Shown here: one piece after another, positions 24,518-33,788 of the stretch
Layout of the letters: the number at the start of each line of letters is the position of its first letter
Numbering within the stretch: position 1 is the stretch's first letter
Position numbers and translations under genes: made by a program
Origin: Trinickia symbiotica
GTDB lineage: Bacteria > Pseudomonadota > Gammaproteobacteria > Burkholderiales > Burkholderiaceae
NCBI RefSeq assembly: GCF_002934455.1
Contig: NZ_PTIR01000012.1
Location: 157,265 to 200,996 of the forward strand
Direction: 5' to 3'
DNA: 43,732 bases
Notes under the pieces: generated by a model
Seen by the model: the letters and a program-made list of their open reading frames with translations, nothing else
The model's database searches: none
What the model was told of the DNA's origin: nothing

Positions 24518-24979
24518 TCATTGCGCGACCCGCAACCTTCGCAGCGGCAGCATCAGCAATATGGCGGCCGCCAGTTTGCCGATCACGCCAAGGCCGGTGA
24601 CGATCGCCGCAAGCGGAAACACGTGCCACTCGCCCGGTAGCATCGGCGTCACGAAAAACGCCGCAAGAAAGCCGAGGGAGACGGCGATCCAGCGAGCCCA
24701 GGCGCGATGCAACGCGACGAAGACGTACAGCGCGCCAAGCAGCACTCGGGCGACGATGGCCGCGAGGAGCGCGGACGCGCCGGCCGCGCTGATTTCGGCG
24801 GGCTGAAACGCGAACTCCAGCGGAATTTCGACCCATGCGAGCGCATAGCTCGCGAGAAGGCAAATGACCGCGACACGAAAACGCGCGGCGGCGGCCGGCT
24901 CGAGAGAGCCAGGACCGGATCCGGGCGCGAGCCAGGCGCGCCGTCTCGGCGCCCCGGAAATCAGGCGGCTTGCATTCAT
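24518..24979 (-). CDS. Hypothetical four-helix membrane protein
   Basis: 153 residues. After a polar, Pro/Gly/Arg-rich N-terminus of about 30 residues, four hydrophobic segments are visible (around 35-52, 66-92, 95-112, 120-143). No recognised motif. It is the first gene of a likely two-gene operon with the SDR-like gene downstream. The ribosome binding site is weak. Confidence 0.7.
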   Translation of the reverse strand: MNASRLISGAPRRRAWLAPGSGPGSLEPAAAARFRVAVICLLASYALAWVEIPLEFAFQPAEISAAGASALLAAIVARVLLGALYVFVALHRAWARWIAVSLGFLAAFFVTPMLPGEWHVFPLAAIVTGLGVIGKLAAAILLMLPLRRLRVAQ

Positions 24980-25423
24980 GGTCTACTCGCTCGCGGTCGC
25001 GTGCGCCCACTGCCGTGGGGCGGGACGAAAGTTCGACGCGTTTCAAACGCGCGTCGTCTTTCCCCTCATCGTAGCGCAGCCACTCGCAACTTCAAGCATG
25101 CATCGTGCACGGCGTATTTCATCCCGTGGACGACGTCGCCGGCTCGTCAGACAAGGCCTGTGCTGCCCGCTTCTCGACACAGCGCGAGGGTTCTCCCCGA
25201 TTCTCATTTTGGAACGTCACTCCGGACGCGGCTCGGACGGCGTACCGATAGGCCGGACCGGCCCGATTTTATTTCTTCGTGGAACCCGTGGTTTCTCGGG
25301 AGTATGATTCCTTTCCGGCGACCGGGCGCCCACGATCAAGAACGAGCCGCGGCCTGCCCGATTTCGCCACCAGTTGGCGACTAAGAAAGGTTAGCGAGAG
25401 GGGATTTGGAGGCAGGCGACACT
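24980..25423. other. Intergenic region with a small hairpin
   Basis: 444 bp between divergent genes. Seen here: a perfect hairpin TCGCCA-CCAGT-TGGCGA at 25364-25380, about 43 bp upstream of the next ATG, which may act in the leader of that small gene. Nothing else recognisable: no iteron, no tRNA and no insertion sequence. Confidence 0.5.
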
Positions 25424-25657
25424 ATGCATTCCGACGCCGCATTCACTCATCGGGGATACTTGCTGAACTGCGCGCCCGCGCGGGCCGTGGACGGCACTTA
25501 TCAACCGTACGTCGTCATTTCGCGCACGAGCGATGGCGAACTCGTGGCCAATCGTTTCTTTCCATCCGATCTGCGTTTTTCCGACGAGGCATCCGCCATC
25601 GCACATGCGCGCGATTGGGCGGTGCGCTTGATCGATGCGAGCAGCGTGACCGTGTAG
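25424..25657 (+). CDS. Small conserved-looking hypothetical protein, 77 aa
   Basis: Starts at ATG 25424, with GGAGG 11 bp upstream; a TTG at 25406 is possible. The sequence has alternating strand-type segments (GYLLNCAPARAV, YQPYVVISRTSDGELV) and a C-terminal helix (EASAIAHARDWAVRLID). It looks like a compact soluble alpha-beta domain. I do not recognise the family. Upstream is a hairpin (25364-25380); downstream lies serine acetyltransferase after 86 bp in the same direction. Confidence 0.75.
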   Translation: MHSDAAFTHRGYLLNCAPARAVDGTYQPYVVISRTSDGELVANRFFPSDLRFSDEASAIAHARDWAVRLIDASSVTV

Positions 25658-25743
25658 ACCCGGGTCGGGCGCGTGCCGATAAAACGCGGTAATCTTTTCG
25701 ACGTTTTCACTTTCAGGCCGCGCCATGCGGTTTTCGTCGAGCC

Positions 25744-26694
25744 ATGTCCAATCCGCTTGCCCGCCACTGGGGACTCGAGACGATCGTCGCTGAACTGCGC
25801 GCCTCCCGCGAAGAACGGCATCGCACGCGCCATCCGCGCGGCATCCGGGAGCTGCCTTCGCGCGATGCGATCGTTCATATCGTCGACGGACTGCGCGCCT
25901 CGATGTTTCCGACGCATTACGGCGCCCCCGATCTGACTGACGAGACTGTCGACTATTACGTCGGCCATACGCTCGACAGTACGTTGAGGCTGCTCAGCGA
26001 GCAGGTTCGCCGGGCGCTGCGCTTTTTGCCCGAGCATGCGGAGACGTCCGAGGCGGACCTTGGCGCGCTGGCGTTCCAAATCACGCGCACGTTCGGCACT
26101 CAGCTGCCGTCCATCCGTGCGCTGCTCGTCAGCGATATTCAGGCTGCATTTGCCGGCGATCCGGCCGCGCAGCACATCACCGAGATTTTGCTCTGCTATC
26201 CGGGCGTGCTCGCCGTCGTGCACCATCGCATCGCGCATGCGTTGCATCAGCTCGGCGTCCCGCTATTGGCGCGATTCATCAACGAGATCGCCCATTCCGC
26301 GACCGGTATCGACATTCATCCGGGTGCGCGGATCGGTCCGAGCTTCTTCATCGATCATGGTACCGGCGTCGTCATCGGTGAGACCGCCGTCATCGGCGAG
26401 CGCGTGCGGCTCTATCAGGCCGTGACGCTCGGCGCCAAGAGCTTTCCCGCCGACGGCGACGGTACGCTCGTGAAGGGGCAGCCTAGGCACCCGATCGTCG
26501 AGGACGACGTAGTCATCTATGCGGGGGCGACGATCCTCGGCCGCGTGACGATCGGGCGGGGTGCCGTCATCGGCGGGAACGTCTGGCTGACGCATAGCGT
26601 CGCGCCGGGGACCCACGTTTCACAAGGCAACGTGCGCGAAGGGGCGCGTGCCGACGAGCGCGAGCACGAGCCGGCGAGGCGCGCGCGCAAATGA
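25744..26694 (+). CDS. Serine O-acetyltransferase (EpsC/CysE-type)
   Basis: 316 residues. Transfers acetyl from acetyl-CoA to L-serine to give O-acetylserine, the acceptor for sulfide in cysteine synthesis. The N-terminal helical domain (~1-185) is followed by a left-handed beta-helix with hexapeptide repeats (GIDIHPGARIGPSFFIDHGTGVVIGETAVIG, then GATILGRVTIGRGAVIGGNVWLT). The catalytic His-Asp pair is in IDHGTG. The C-terminus is short and basic. It overlaps the AraC regulator by 4 bp (ATGA), so the two are co-translated. Confidence 0.94.
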   Translation: MSNPLARHWGLETIVAELRASREERHRTRHPRGIRELPSRDAIVHIVDGLRASMFPTHYGAPDLTDETVDYYVGHTLDSTLRLLSEQVRRALRFLPEHAETSEADLGALAFQITRTFGTQLPSIRALLVSDIQAAFAGDPAAQHITEILLCYPGVLAVVHHRIAHALHQLGVPLLARFINEIAHSATGIDIHPGARIGPSFFIDHGTGVVIGETAVIGERVRLYQAVTLGAKSFPADGDGTLVKGQPRHPIVEDDVVIYAGATILGRVTIGRGAVIGGNVWLTHSVAPGTHVSQGNVREGARADEREHEPARRARK

Positions 26695-27533
26695 ACATCA
26701 GGCGCAACGGCCGCGTCGTGATGTACCGCTGCGCGTTGGAAGGCGTGGAGGCAACGTATGCCGACACCGCCCGGTCGTTCGCTCGCCATTCTCATGACCG
26801 CTTCGGCGTCGGCGTCGTCGTGCGCGGAGCGCAGCGCTCGGCGAGCGGATGCGGGCCTGTCGAAGCCCGCGCCGGCGACGCCATCACCGTCAATCCCGGC
26901 GAAGTGCATGACGGCGCACCGTTCGACGCGAGTGGACGCAGTTGGCGCATGCTCTACGTCGAGCCGCTGCTGGTGTACGACATCGCGCGCGATCTCGGCG
27001 CGCCCTCGCCCGCGTCGCTCGAAATCGAGCGACCGGTGCTGCGCGATGCGAGGTTCGCGGGCCTCTTCGATCGAGCCTTCATCGCAGCGGTGGACGGTCC
27101 CCTTGCGTTGGACGCCATTGCCCGCGAAGAAGCGCTCTTTGCCTTTCTCGCCGACGTCGTGGCGCGCCACACCACGGTTCGCTTGCGGCAATCCGCGCCG
27201 TTGCTGCGCGGTCGGACGAATGTCGCCGTCGCACGCGCGCGCATGCGCATCGACGACGATCCCGCGGGCGCCCTGACGCTTGCCGATCTCGCGGTCGAGG
27301 CGGGGCTGAGCCGCTTTCAGCTGCTGCGCGAATTCACACGCGAAACGGGCTTGCCGCCGCACGCGTATTTGATTCAGCGGCGCGTGGCGCTCGCTCGCCG
27401 GCTTATCGCGGCGGGCGCTGCGCTGGCCGACGCGGCGCTCGGCGCGGGCTTCGCCGATCAGAGCCATATGACGCGGGCGTTCGTGCGCTTCTTCGGCGTG
27501 ACGCCGGCCGGCTACGCCGCCGCGGTGCGTTGA
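26691..27533 (+). CDS. AraC-family transcriptional regulator
   Basis: 280 residues. N-terminal cupin-like sensor (residues ~20-100: HSHDRFGVGVVVRG, then GDAITVNPGEVHDG, the canonical AraC cupin pattern) and a C-terminal double helix-turn-helix (LTLADLAVEAGLSRFQLLREF; then DAALGAGFADQSHMTRAFVRFFGVTPAGY). The start codon overlaps the stop of the acetyltransferase. It may regulate that gene or the MFS transporter that follows after 180 bp, which contains an inverted GCCTT/AAGGC pair at 27666-27684. The ligand is unknown. Confidence 0.95.
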   Translation: MNIRRNGRVVMYRCALEGVEATYADTARSFARHSHDRFGVGVVVRGAQRSASGCGPVEARAGDAITVNPGEVHDGAPFDASGRSWRMLYVEPLLVYDIARDLGAPSPASLEIERPVLRDARFAGLFDRAFIAAVDGPLALDAIAREEALFAFLADVVARHTTVRLRQSAPLLRGRTNVAVARARMRIDDDPAGALTLADLAVEAGLSRFQLLREFTRETGLPPHAYLIQRRVALARRLIAAGAALADAALGAGFADQSHMTRAFVRFFGVTPAGYAAAVR

Positions 27534-27713
27534 GGCGCCGACCAATGCTTTGGATCGGGCGGTTCGCGCTCGAGCCGCTGCAACGCTCAGAAGCATGCGT
27601 CCGTAGTCGCACGCATTGTTAAGTCCTGGCCGACATGCGACATTCGGGCGGGATTTTCCCTGATTGCCTTCAAAATCAAAAGGCTTTCGAAAACAAAACG
27701 CGAGAAGACGAAA

Positions 27714-29135
27714 ATGCAAGAAGACATAGAGGCAAAGATGTCCACTCAGAAATCGGCTGAAATCGCGGCGCGCTTCGATCGGCTGCCCCCGTCCCGGACC
27801 ATCTGGACCATGGTCGTTCTGATCTCCCTCGGTGGCGTGTTCGAGTTCTACGATCTCTTCTTTACCGGCTATGTCGCGCCGGGCATGGTTCAATCGGGGC
27901 TCTTCAAGCCTGAATCGCTCGGCTTTTTCGCCGCGTTGGCGCCGCTCGCAGTCGCCGGTTTCGGCACGTTCGTCTTCTCCACCTTCGCGGGCTTGTGGAT
28001 CGGTGCGCTCGTGTTCGGCTTCGTCGCTGATCGCTTCGGCCGCCGCTTTATCTTTACGTGGTCGCTCGTCTGGTATGTCGTCTGCACGGCGATCATGGCC
28101 TTCCAGGACTCAGGGCTCACGATCAACCTCTGGCGCTTCGCGGCCGGCATCGGCATCGGCGTCGAACTCGTGACGATCGACTCGTACATCTCCGAACTGA
28201 TCCCGAGCCGAGAGCGCGGGCGCGCGTATGCCGTCAATCAGTTAATCACGTTTTCGGCCGTCCCCGTCGTCGCTTTTCTCGCCTATATCCTCAAAGACAC
28301 GAAGCCATTCGGCCTCGAATATTGGCGCGTCGTGATTCTGATCGGCACGCTCGGCGCGATCCTGGTCTGGATCATCCGCCGCAACATTCCAGAAAGCCCG
28401 CGCTGGCTTGCGCGTCACGGCCGTGCCGACGAAGCCGAGCGGATCGTGGCCGATCTCGAGCGCCGCGTGGCCGCTGAGAACGGCATCACGTTGCCGGCGC
28501 CCGAGCGCGCCGCGGCGGAAATGGAGGGACGCGGCTCGTTCCGTGAAATCTTCGGACCACTCTATCTGAAGCGCACGATCATCCTCTCGATCTTCAATAT
28601 GGCCCAGGTCATCGGCTTTTATGGCTTCGCCGCCTGGGTGCCGACCCTGCTCATCCATCGCGGCGTTCATGTGACGGCCAGCCTCGAATACGCGTTCATC
28701 ATCGCGATCGCCAATCCGTTCGGGCCGCTGCTGGGCACGTTCTTCGCGGACAAGCTCGAACGCAAGACGCAAATCTGCGGTGGCCTCCTCGTCATGGGCA
28801 TCGTCATCGCGCTCTTCGCTCGCGCGTCGGACCCGGCCGTGCTGATCGTGCTCGGGGTCCTCTTCACGCTTGCCTCGAACGTCATGTCGTACGCCTATCA
28901 CGGCTATCAGGCCGAGCTCTATCCGACGCGCGTGCGCGCTCGCGCGGTTGGCTTCGTCTACTCATGGAGCCGCATCGCAGCCGCTTTCGCGGGGCTTGCG
29001 ATCGGCATTTTGCTGCATAGCTATGGCGTGCCCGGCGTGGCCGTCTTCATCGCCGCATCGATGTTGGTCGGCATTTGCATGATTCTGCTCGGACCGTCGA
29101 CGAAGGGGCGCATGCTCGAAGCCATCAGTCACTGA
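27714..29135 (+). CDS. MFS transporter (metabolite/proton type)
   Basis: 473 residues, twelve membrane helices. Characteristic MFS motif A is present as GFVADRFGRRFIF after helix 2. The first helix (FEFYDLFFTGYVAPGMV) and the central loop (RRNIPESPRWLARHGRADEAE) resemble the sugar/aromatic-acid and nicotinate-type branch. ATG 27714 has GAGAAG upstream; ATG 27738 (MSTQKSAEI) with GAGG is an alternative. It lies downstream of the AraC regulator, with which it may form a pair. Substrate not assignable. Confidence 0.92.
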   Translation: MQEDIEAKMSTQKSAEIAARFDRLPPSRTIWTMVVLISLGGVFEFYDLFFTGYVAPGMVQSGLFKPESLGFFAALAPLAVAGFGTFVFSTFAGLWIGALVFGFVADRFGRRFIFTWSLVWYVVCTAIMAFQDSGLTINLWRFAAGIGIGVELVTIDSYISELIPSRERGRAYAVNQLITFSAVPVVAFLAYILKDTKPFGLEYWRVVILIGTLGAILVWIIRRNIPESPRWLARHGRADEAERIVADLERRVAAENGITLPAPERAAAEMEGRGSFREIFGPLYLKRTIILSIFNMAQVIGFYGFAAWVPTLLIHRGVHVTASLEYAFIIAIANPFGPLLGTFFADKLERKTQICGGLLVMGIVIALFARASDPAVLIVLGVLFTLASNVMSYAYHGYQAELYPTRVRARAVGFVYSWSRIAAAFAGLAIGILLHSYGVPGVAVFIAASMLVGICMILLGPSTKGRMLEAISH

Positions 29136-29263
29136 CGCGCGCCGGCCACGGCGAGCCGAAGAATCGTCACGGGACGTGCGCTCGCCGCCCGAGAGGCGTA
29201 CGCTTCCTTTTAGGCGCGCAGGCGACTACCCCGCCGCGAAGCCCGAAGCCGAAGGAGGATTCT

Positions 29264-29512
29264 ATGAAATCGACCGTTCGGACCGGCGCTCATATCGAAG
29301 GCATCCATTGGGTGGCCGAATACGTTCAATCGACGCACGAGGTGCGTCTGCTGCGAGAAGGCGCCGAGGTGGGCGTCTATGACGCGCCGCCCGCGTTCTT
29401 CGGCGAGGAGGCGGATGCGGGCGCGAAGAACGCCGCCGATCATCGCGCGCTCGAGGCCGCGCTGCGCGCCTACCTGCTTCGCTTCGTCGCCGAGCACGAC
29501 GCCGAGGAGTAA
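29264..29512 (+). CDS. Small acidic hypothetical protein, 82 aa
   Basis: Starts at ATG 29264, which has a very strong GAAGGAGGA four bases upstream. The product has a strand-rich N-terminal half (GIHWVAEYVQSTHEVRLLREGAEVGVYD) and an Ala/Glu-rich helix at the end (HRALEAALRAYLLRFVAEHDAEE). No known motif. It follows the MFS gene by 128 bp and is convergent with the hydrolase gene, 20 bp away. Confidence 0.78.
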   Translation: MKSTVRTGAHIEGIHWVAEYVQSTHEVRLLREGAEVGVYDAPPAFFGEEADAGAKNAADHRALEAALRAYLLRFVAEHDAEE

Positions 29513-29532
29513 GCGCTGCCGGCAGCGTGCTT

Positions 29533-30345
29533 CTAGCCGCCGCTCGCGGCCGGGCGCGGCTCGTTTAGAAAGTTGAGGACAGCACGGGTGAACGCGTCGG
29601 CCTGCTCGACGTTCGGCAGGTGAAGCGCGTCGAGCTCGACATGACGCGCGCCGGCGATCGAGGCTGCAAGCGCACGGCCGGCTTCCGGAGCGATCGCCGC
29701 ATCGTGCGTTCCCGTCAAGATCAGCGTAGGCGCTTCGATGCGGACGAGCTCAGCGGTCAGGTCGGTCGATGCGACAGCCGCGCAGTTTCCCGCGTACCCC
29801 TCGGGATCGGTATGCCGGATCATGTCGCGGATGGCGGCACAGACGAGCGGCTCGCGCGCAACGAAAGCGGCGCTGAACCACCGGGCGATTACCGCATCCG
29901 CGAGTGCGGGCATGCCGCCGCCGCGTGCCTGCTTCATGCGCTCCGCCCATATTTCGGCAGAAGTTGGATTGCGCGGCGGTGCGCTGACCGAGATCAAGCG
30001 ATCGATGCGCTCTCCGTGTCGCGCGGCCAGCGCCATTCCTGTCGCGCCTCCGAGAGAAACTCCGCAGAAATGCACGCGTTCGATTCCGAGCGCATCAAGG
30101 AGAGCGAGCACATCAGCGCTCAGTTGCTCGATCGTATAAGGGCCGGCCGGCGCGCTCGAGCGCCCGAGGCCACGCGTGTCATAACGCAAAACGCGAAAAG
30201 TCCGCAACAGCGTATCGATCTGCGGGGACCATAACGCGACATCGGTGCCGAGCGCATTCGATAAGACGAGCCACGGCGCATCGGCCCGCTGGGCGCCGTC
30301 GATCCGATAGTAGAGGCTGATGTCGTTGACATTGACGTAAGGCAT
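29533..30345 (-). CDS. 3-oxoadipate enol-lactone hydrolase-like alpha/beta hydrolase
   Basis: 270 residues from ATG 30345, preceded by AAAGGAG; an upstream ATG at 30375 is less likely. Catalytic triad: Ser in GVSLGG, Asp in LTGTHDAAI and His in [41 protein letters not shown] and the C-terminal [19 protein letters not shown] match PcaD proteins, which open the enol-lactone of the beta-ketoadipate pathway. No other pca or cat gene is nearby, so it is an orphan here and its substrate is uncertain. Confidence 0.87.
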   Translation of the reverse strand: MPYVNVNDISLYYRIDGAQRADAPWLVLSNALGTDVALWSPQIDTLLRTFRVLRYDTRGLGRSSAPAGPYTIEQLSADVLALLDALGIERVHFCGVSLGGATGMALAARHGERIDRLISVSAPPRNPTSAEIWAERMKQARGGGMPALADAVIARWFSAAFVAREPLVCAAIRDMIRHTDPEGYAGNCAAVASTDLTAELVRIEAPTLILTGTHDAAIAPEAGRALAASIAGARHVELDALHLPNVEQADAFTRAVLNFLNEPRPAASGG

Positions 30346-30552
30346 AAAGGCACTCCTTTTTCCAGACCGAAGCATTTATTGTGCAAGAGGGCGCTCACGC
30401 GCGCCGCGGACGTGCGCAGGGCCCTACGAAACGTGAAACAATGGCTGGAGCGGCCGATGCTGAATACGACGACGGTTCGCTCGTGCATCGAGGTCGACTC
30501 GATTGCGCCAACATCAAGCCCCATACGCTACATCATAGGAGGACAGTCAGCG

Positions 30553-31242
30553 ATGAGCAGCGGACCCCGATCGAAGAAGAAGAGCGAGCCGATGGCGAGG
30601 ACCAAGGCGAGCGCCGCAGTGGACGTGGATCCGTCGACGCGCTGGTTAGCACGGCCGACGCGCGAGCAGGCGGAGGACGCCGTGCGCGTGTTGCTGCGCT
30701 GGGCCGGCGACGACCCCGATCGCGAAGGCCTGCGCGATACGCCGGCGCGCGTCACGCGTGCTTACGAGGAGTTTTTCTCCGGTTACAACGTCGATCCCCG
30801 CGAGATCCTCGTCCGCCAGTTTTCGGAAGTCGACGGTTACGACGAAATGGTCGTGCTGAAGGATATCCGCTTCGAGAGCTACTGCGAGCACCACATGGTG
30901 CCCATCATCGGACGCGCGCATGTCGCCTATCTGCCGAAGCACCGGGTGGTCGGCATTTCGAAGCTGGCGCGGCTCGTCGACGCATTCGCGAAGCGGCTGC
31001 AGATCCAGGAAAAGATGACCGTCCAGATCGCCGATACGCTCAACGAGATTCTGCAGCCGAGAGGGGTAGGCGTCATTCTCGAAGCGGCGCACCAGTGCAT
31101 CACGACGCGCGGCGTCCACAAGCCCGGCGTCGCTATGGTCACGTCAAGGATGCTCGGTTCGTTCAGGACCGACCCTTCCACTCGCCGCGAGTTTCTGTCG
31201 ATCGTCGGTACCTCGAGCGTGTCGGGGATGCCGAACGTCTGA
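30553..31242 (+). CDS. folE: GTP cyclohydrolase I
   Basis: 229 residues from ATG 30553; AGGAGG lies 10 bp upstream. Zn-dependent conversion of GTP to dihydroneopterin triphosphate, first step of folate and tetrahydrobiopterin synthesis. A basic 30-residue extension precedes the tunnelling fold. Zinc ligands: Cys and His in [10 protein letters not shown] and the Cys of [21 protein letters not shown] (residues ~60, here [12 protein letters not shown]) and the signature [22 protein letters not shown] are intact. Burkholderia-group genomes often carry more than one folE; this may be the secondary copy. Confidence 0.96.
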   Translation: MSSGPRSKKKSEPMARTKASAAVDVDPSTRWLARPTREQAEDAVRVLLRWAGDDPDREGLRDTPARVTRAYEEFFSGYNVDPREILVRQFSEVDGYDEMVVLKDIRFESYCEHHMVPIIGRAHVAYLPKHRVVGISKLARLVDAFAKRLQIQEKMTVQIADTLNEILQPRGVGVILEAAHQCITTRGVHKPGVAMVTSRMLGSFRTDPSTRREFLSIVGTSSVSGMPNV

Positions 31243-31262
31243 GGCATTCGACTTCGAAGGCG

Positions 31263-32174
31263 TCATTCGCGCCGAGCTCCCTCGAACGCGATCAGCGCCA
31301 CTGCCGCAAGCACGCATCCCATTGCCGACCACTGTGCAGGGCCGACAGACTCGTGCAGGACCAGCGCCGCGAACGCGGCTGCCGATACGGGGACGAACGC
31401 CGTGAACGCGCTCGCCTGCGCGCCGGCAATGCGCGCGGCGCCGGCGAACCAAAGGAGGAAGCCGCCGACCGTCGGCACGAGCGCATAGTAGACGACGCCC
31501 GCCAATGCCGATCGATCGATGCCGGCTGGGTTCCAGGGATGCTCGAAGAGCGCCGGCACGAGCGACAAGGCGAGGCCGATGCCCGACATCAGCGTGGACA
31601 TCTGTAGCGGCGAGACGGGCGTCTGCAAACGCTTGTTGAGCAGGATGAAGAAGCCTTCGCAGAATACGGCGGCGAGCACGAGCAGATCGCCGAGCAGCGA
31701 AGACGCCGCGAGTGAGGCCGGGCGTGCGCCAGCCGCGGCGGCATCCGCCCTCAGGGTGCAGACGACGACACCGATCGTGGCGAGCGCGACGGCCGCGATC
31801 GTCATCGCGCCGGGCCGCTCGCGCAACGCAAGGACGGCAACGAGCGCCGCGACGGCCGGCAGGCTGCCGGCAATGACGCCCGCATCGGTGGCCGAGGCGA
31901 GGCGCATCCCGCTCAGCAACAAGACGGTATAGCCGACGCTTCCGCAACCGGATTGCGCGACGAGTAGCCATGCCTCGCGCCGGCGCAGGCGCGGCCAGCG
32001 CTCGCCCGTGAGGCGCATCATCGCCATCAAGATAGGAAATGCAATGGCAAAGCGCAGTGCCGTGGCGGAGAACGGCGGCAGCCCATGTGCAATGAGCTTG
32101 CTCGCGACGACCGTGCTGCCGACGCCGATCATCGCGAGCGCGCAAAACAAATAGCCAGTCAGGCGTGAACCCAT
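31263..32174 (-). CDS. EamA/DMT-family metabolite exporter
   Basis: 303 residues in ten membrane helices, formed by two EamA repeats (about 5-140 and 155-290). Typical blocks: GVGSTVVASKLIAHGLPPFSATALRFAIAFP in the first half and a second LRESVGPAQW-like segment (here LHESVGPAQWSAMGCVLAAV) in the second. These proteins export amino acids or other metabolites. It is convergent with folE and stands about 100 bp downstream of the aminotransferase gene in the same direction, so it may be co-expressed with it. Substrate unknown. Confidence 0.93.
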   Translation of the reverse strand: MGSRLTGYLFCALAMIGVGSTVVASKLIAHGLPPFSATALRFAIAFPILMAMMRLTGERWPRLRRREAWLLVAQSGCGSVGYTVLLLSGMRLASATDAGVIAGSLPAVAALVAVLALRERPGAMTIAAVALATIGVVVCTLRADAAAAGARPASLAASSLLGDLLVLAAVFCEGFFILLNKRLQTPVSPLQMSTLMSGIGLALSLVPALFEHPWNPAGIDRSALAGVVYYALVPTVGGFLLWFAGAARIAGAQASAFTAFVPVSAAAFAALVLHESVGPAQWSAMGCVLAAVALIAFEGARRE

Positions 32175-32274
32175 TTACAGACCTCTTCGTCTCGTCGAAA
32201 GATGAGCGCGAAGTTAGCCTGCAGCGAACGGGTAATCTTGAACGAAATTGCAGTCGATCTCGTGCGCGTATCGC

Positions 32275-33603
32275 TCACTGCACGGTAGCGAGCACCTTCC
32301 TGACCGTCCCGAAGATCTTCTCGATCTGTTCTTCCTCGACGATGAGCGGCGGCGAGAACGCCACGATGTCGCCCGTGTAGCGGACGAGCACGCCTGCCTC
32401 GAAGCACTTGACGAACACTTCATAGGCGCGCGCGCCAGGCGCGTCGGCCCGCGATTCGAGCTCGATGCCCGCGACGAGCCCCAGATTGCGTATGTCCTTC
32501 ACGTAGGGCGCATCGGCAAGCGCGTGCGCCGCGCGTTCGAAAACAGGCGCGAGGCGACCGGCACGCGCAAAGAGGTCTTCCTTGCGATAGACGTCCTGCG
32601 TGGCGATGGCGGCTGCGCTTGCGACCGGGTGAGCCGAATACGTGTAACCGTGAAAGAGCTCGATCGCGCCGGGCAGACCGCTTTCCACGATGGCATCGTG
32701 AACCTTGCGGCTCGCGGCCACCGCGCCCATCGGCACGGCAGCGTTGTTGATCGCCTTGGCGAGCGTGATGAGATCGGGCGTTACGCCGAGGAATTCACTC
32801 GCCGTCGCGCGGCCGAGCCGGCCGAAGCCCGTGATGACTTCGTCGAAGATCAGCAGAATGCCGTGCTTCGTGCAGATTTCGCGCAGCCGCTGCAGATACC
32901 CCTGCGGCGGGATCAGCACGCCCGTCGAGCCGGCCACGGGTTCGACGATGACGGCCGCGATCGTCGAAGGATCGTGCAGCATCACGAGACGTTCGAGCTC
33001 GTCGGCGAGATGAGCGCCCCACGCCGGCTGCCCCTTCGAGAACGCGTTCTGTTCGAGGTTGTGCGTATGCGGCAGGTGGTCGACGTTGCCGAGCAGGGAG
33101 CCTGAGAAGGCCTTTCGGTTCGGCGAAATGCCGCCGACTGAAATGCCGCCGAATCCCACCCCGTGGTAGCCGCGCTCGCGGCCGATGAGCCGCGTCCGTT
33201 GCCCTTCGCCACGTGCCCGGTGATATGCAAGCGCGATCTTGAGCGCCGTATCGACGGCCTCCGAGCCCGAATTCGTGAAGAAGACGCGATCGAGTCCGGC
33301 CGGCATGACCTTCGCCACTTTTGCCGCCGCTTCGAACGCGAGCGGATGGCCCATCTGGAACGGCGGGGCATAGTCGAGCGAGGCGGCCGTCTGTTGGACT
33401 GCGGCCACGATCTCGTCGCGGCAGTGGCCCGCGTTCACACACCAAAGACCAGCGCAGCCGTCGAGCACTTCGCGCCCGTCGCTCGCGCGGTAGTACATGC
33501 CGCGTGCCGAGACGAGCAGCCGCGGCGCGGACTTGAACTGGCGGTTGGCGGTGAACGGCATCCAGAAACTTGCAAGATCGTCGGACGCAGGGTGGGCGGT
33601 CAC
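32275..33603 (-). CDS. Omega-amino acid (beta-alanine)-pyruvate aminotransferase
   Basis: 442 residues, class III PLP aminotransferase. MPFTANRQF near the N-terminus and GLWCVNAGHCRDEI, GHPLAFEAAAKV, FFTNSGSEAVDTALKIA, DEVITGFGRLGRA and LAKAINNAAVPMGAV (PLP lysine) match beta-alanine-pyruvate transaminases closely. It moves an amino group from beta-alanine or similar omega-amino acids to pyruvate. Divergent from a MocR-family regulator with an inverted repeat in between, so it is the likely target. The exporter downstream may belong to the same unit. Confidence 0.95.
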   Translation of the reverse strand: MTAHPASDDLASFWMPFTANRQFKSAPRLLVSARGMYYRASDGREVLDGCAGLWCVNAGHCRDEIVAAVQQTAASLDYAPPFQMGHPLAFEAAAKVAKVMPAGLDRVFFTNSGSEAVDTALKIALAYHRARGEGQRTRLIGRERGYHGVGFGGISVGGISPNRKAFSGSLLGNVDHLPHTHNLEQNAFSKGQPAWGAHLADELERLVMLHDPSTIAAVIVEPVAGSTGVLIPPQGYLQRLREICTKHGILLIFDEVITGFGRLGRATASEFLGVTPDLITLAKAINNAAVPMGAVAASRKVHDAIVESGLPGAIELFHGYTYSAHPVASAAAIATQDVYRKEDLFARAGRLAPVFERAAHALADAPYVKDIRNLGLVAGIELESRADAPGARAYEVFVKCFEAGVLVRYTGDIVAFSPPLIVEEEQIEKIFGTVRKVLATVQ

Positions 33604-33713
33604 GGCTTTTCTCCTGTTGTAGGGTTTCGATCGGCGCTGCGATCAAACGATGCGAAGCGCGCTCGCGGCTTGGCGACGAATCACTCTAGCGCCCCCCGTC
33701 AGCCGATGGACAT

Positions 33714-33745
33714 GCACAGTTATTCCACCGCCCTGCCAACTGTGC
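33714..33745. promoter_or_regulatory. Inverted repeat between aminotransferase and MocR gene
   Basis: GCACAGTT (33714-33721) and AACTGTGC (33738-33745), a perfect 8-bp inverted repeat with 16 bp between, about two helical turns centre to centre. It sits in the divergent region, 111 bp from the aminotransferase start and 44 bp from the MocR start. Likely MocR-binding site. The half-site AACTGTGCT recurs at the second MocR locus. Confidence 0.6.
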
Positions 33746-33788
33746 TGGTAAATTGGCGTTAACCGTATTGGGAAGTGGAGATGAGAGC

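Noticed and set aside
26517-27893. 458-codon minus-strand frame
   Set aside because: Antisense to the acetyltransferase and AraC genes, with no recognisable motif.
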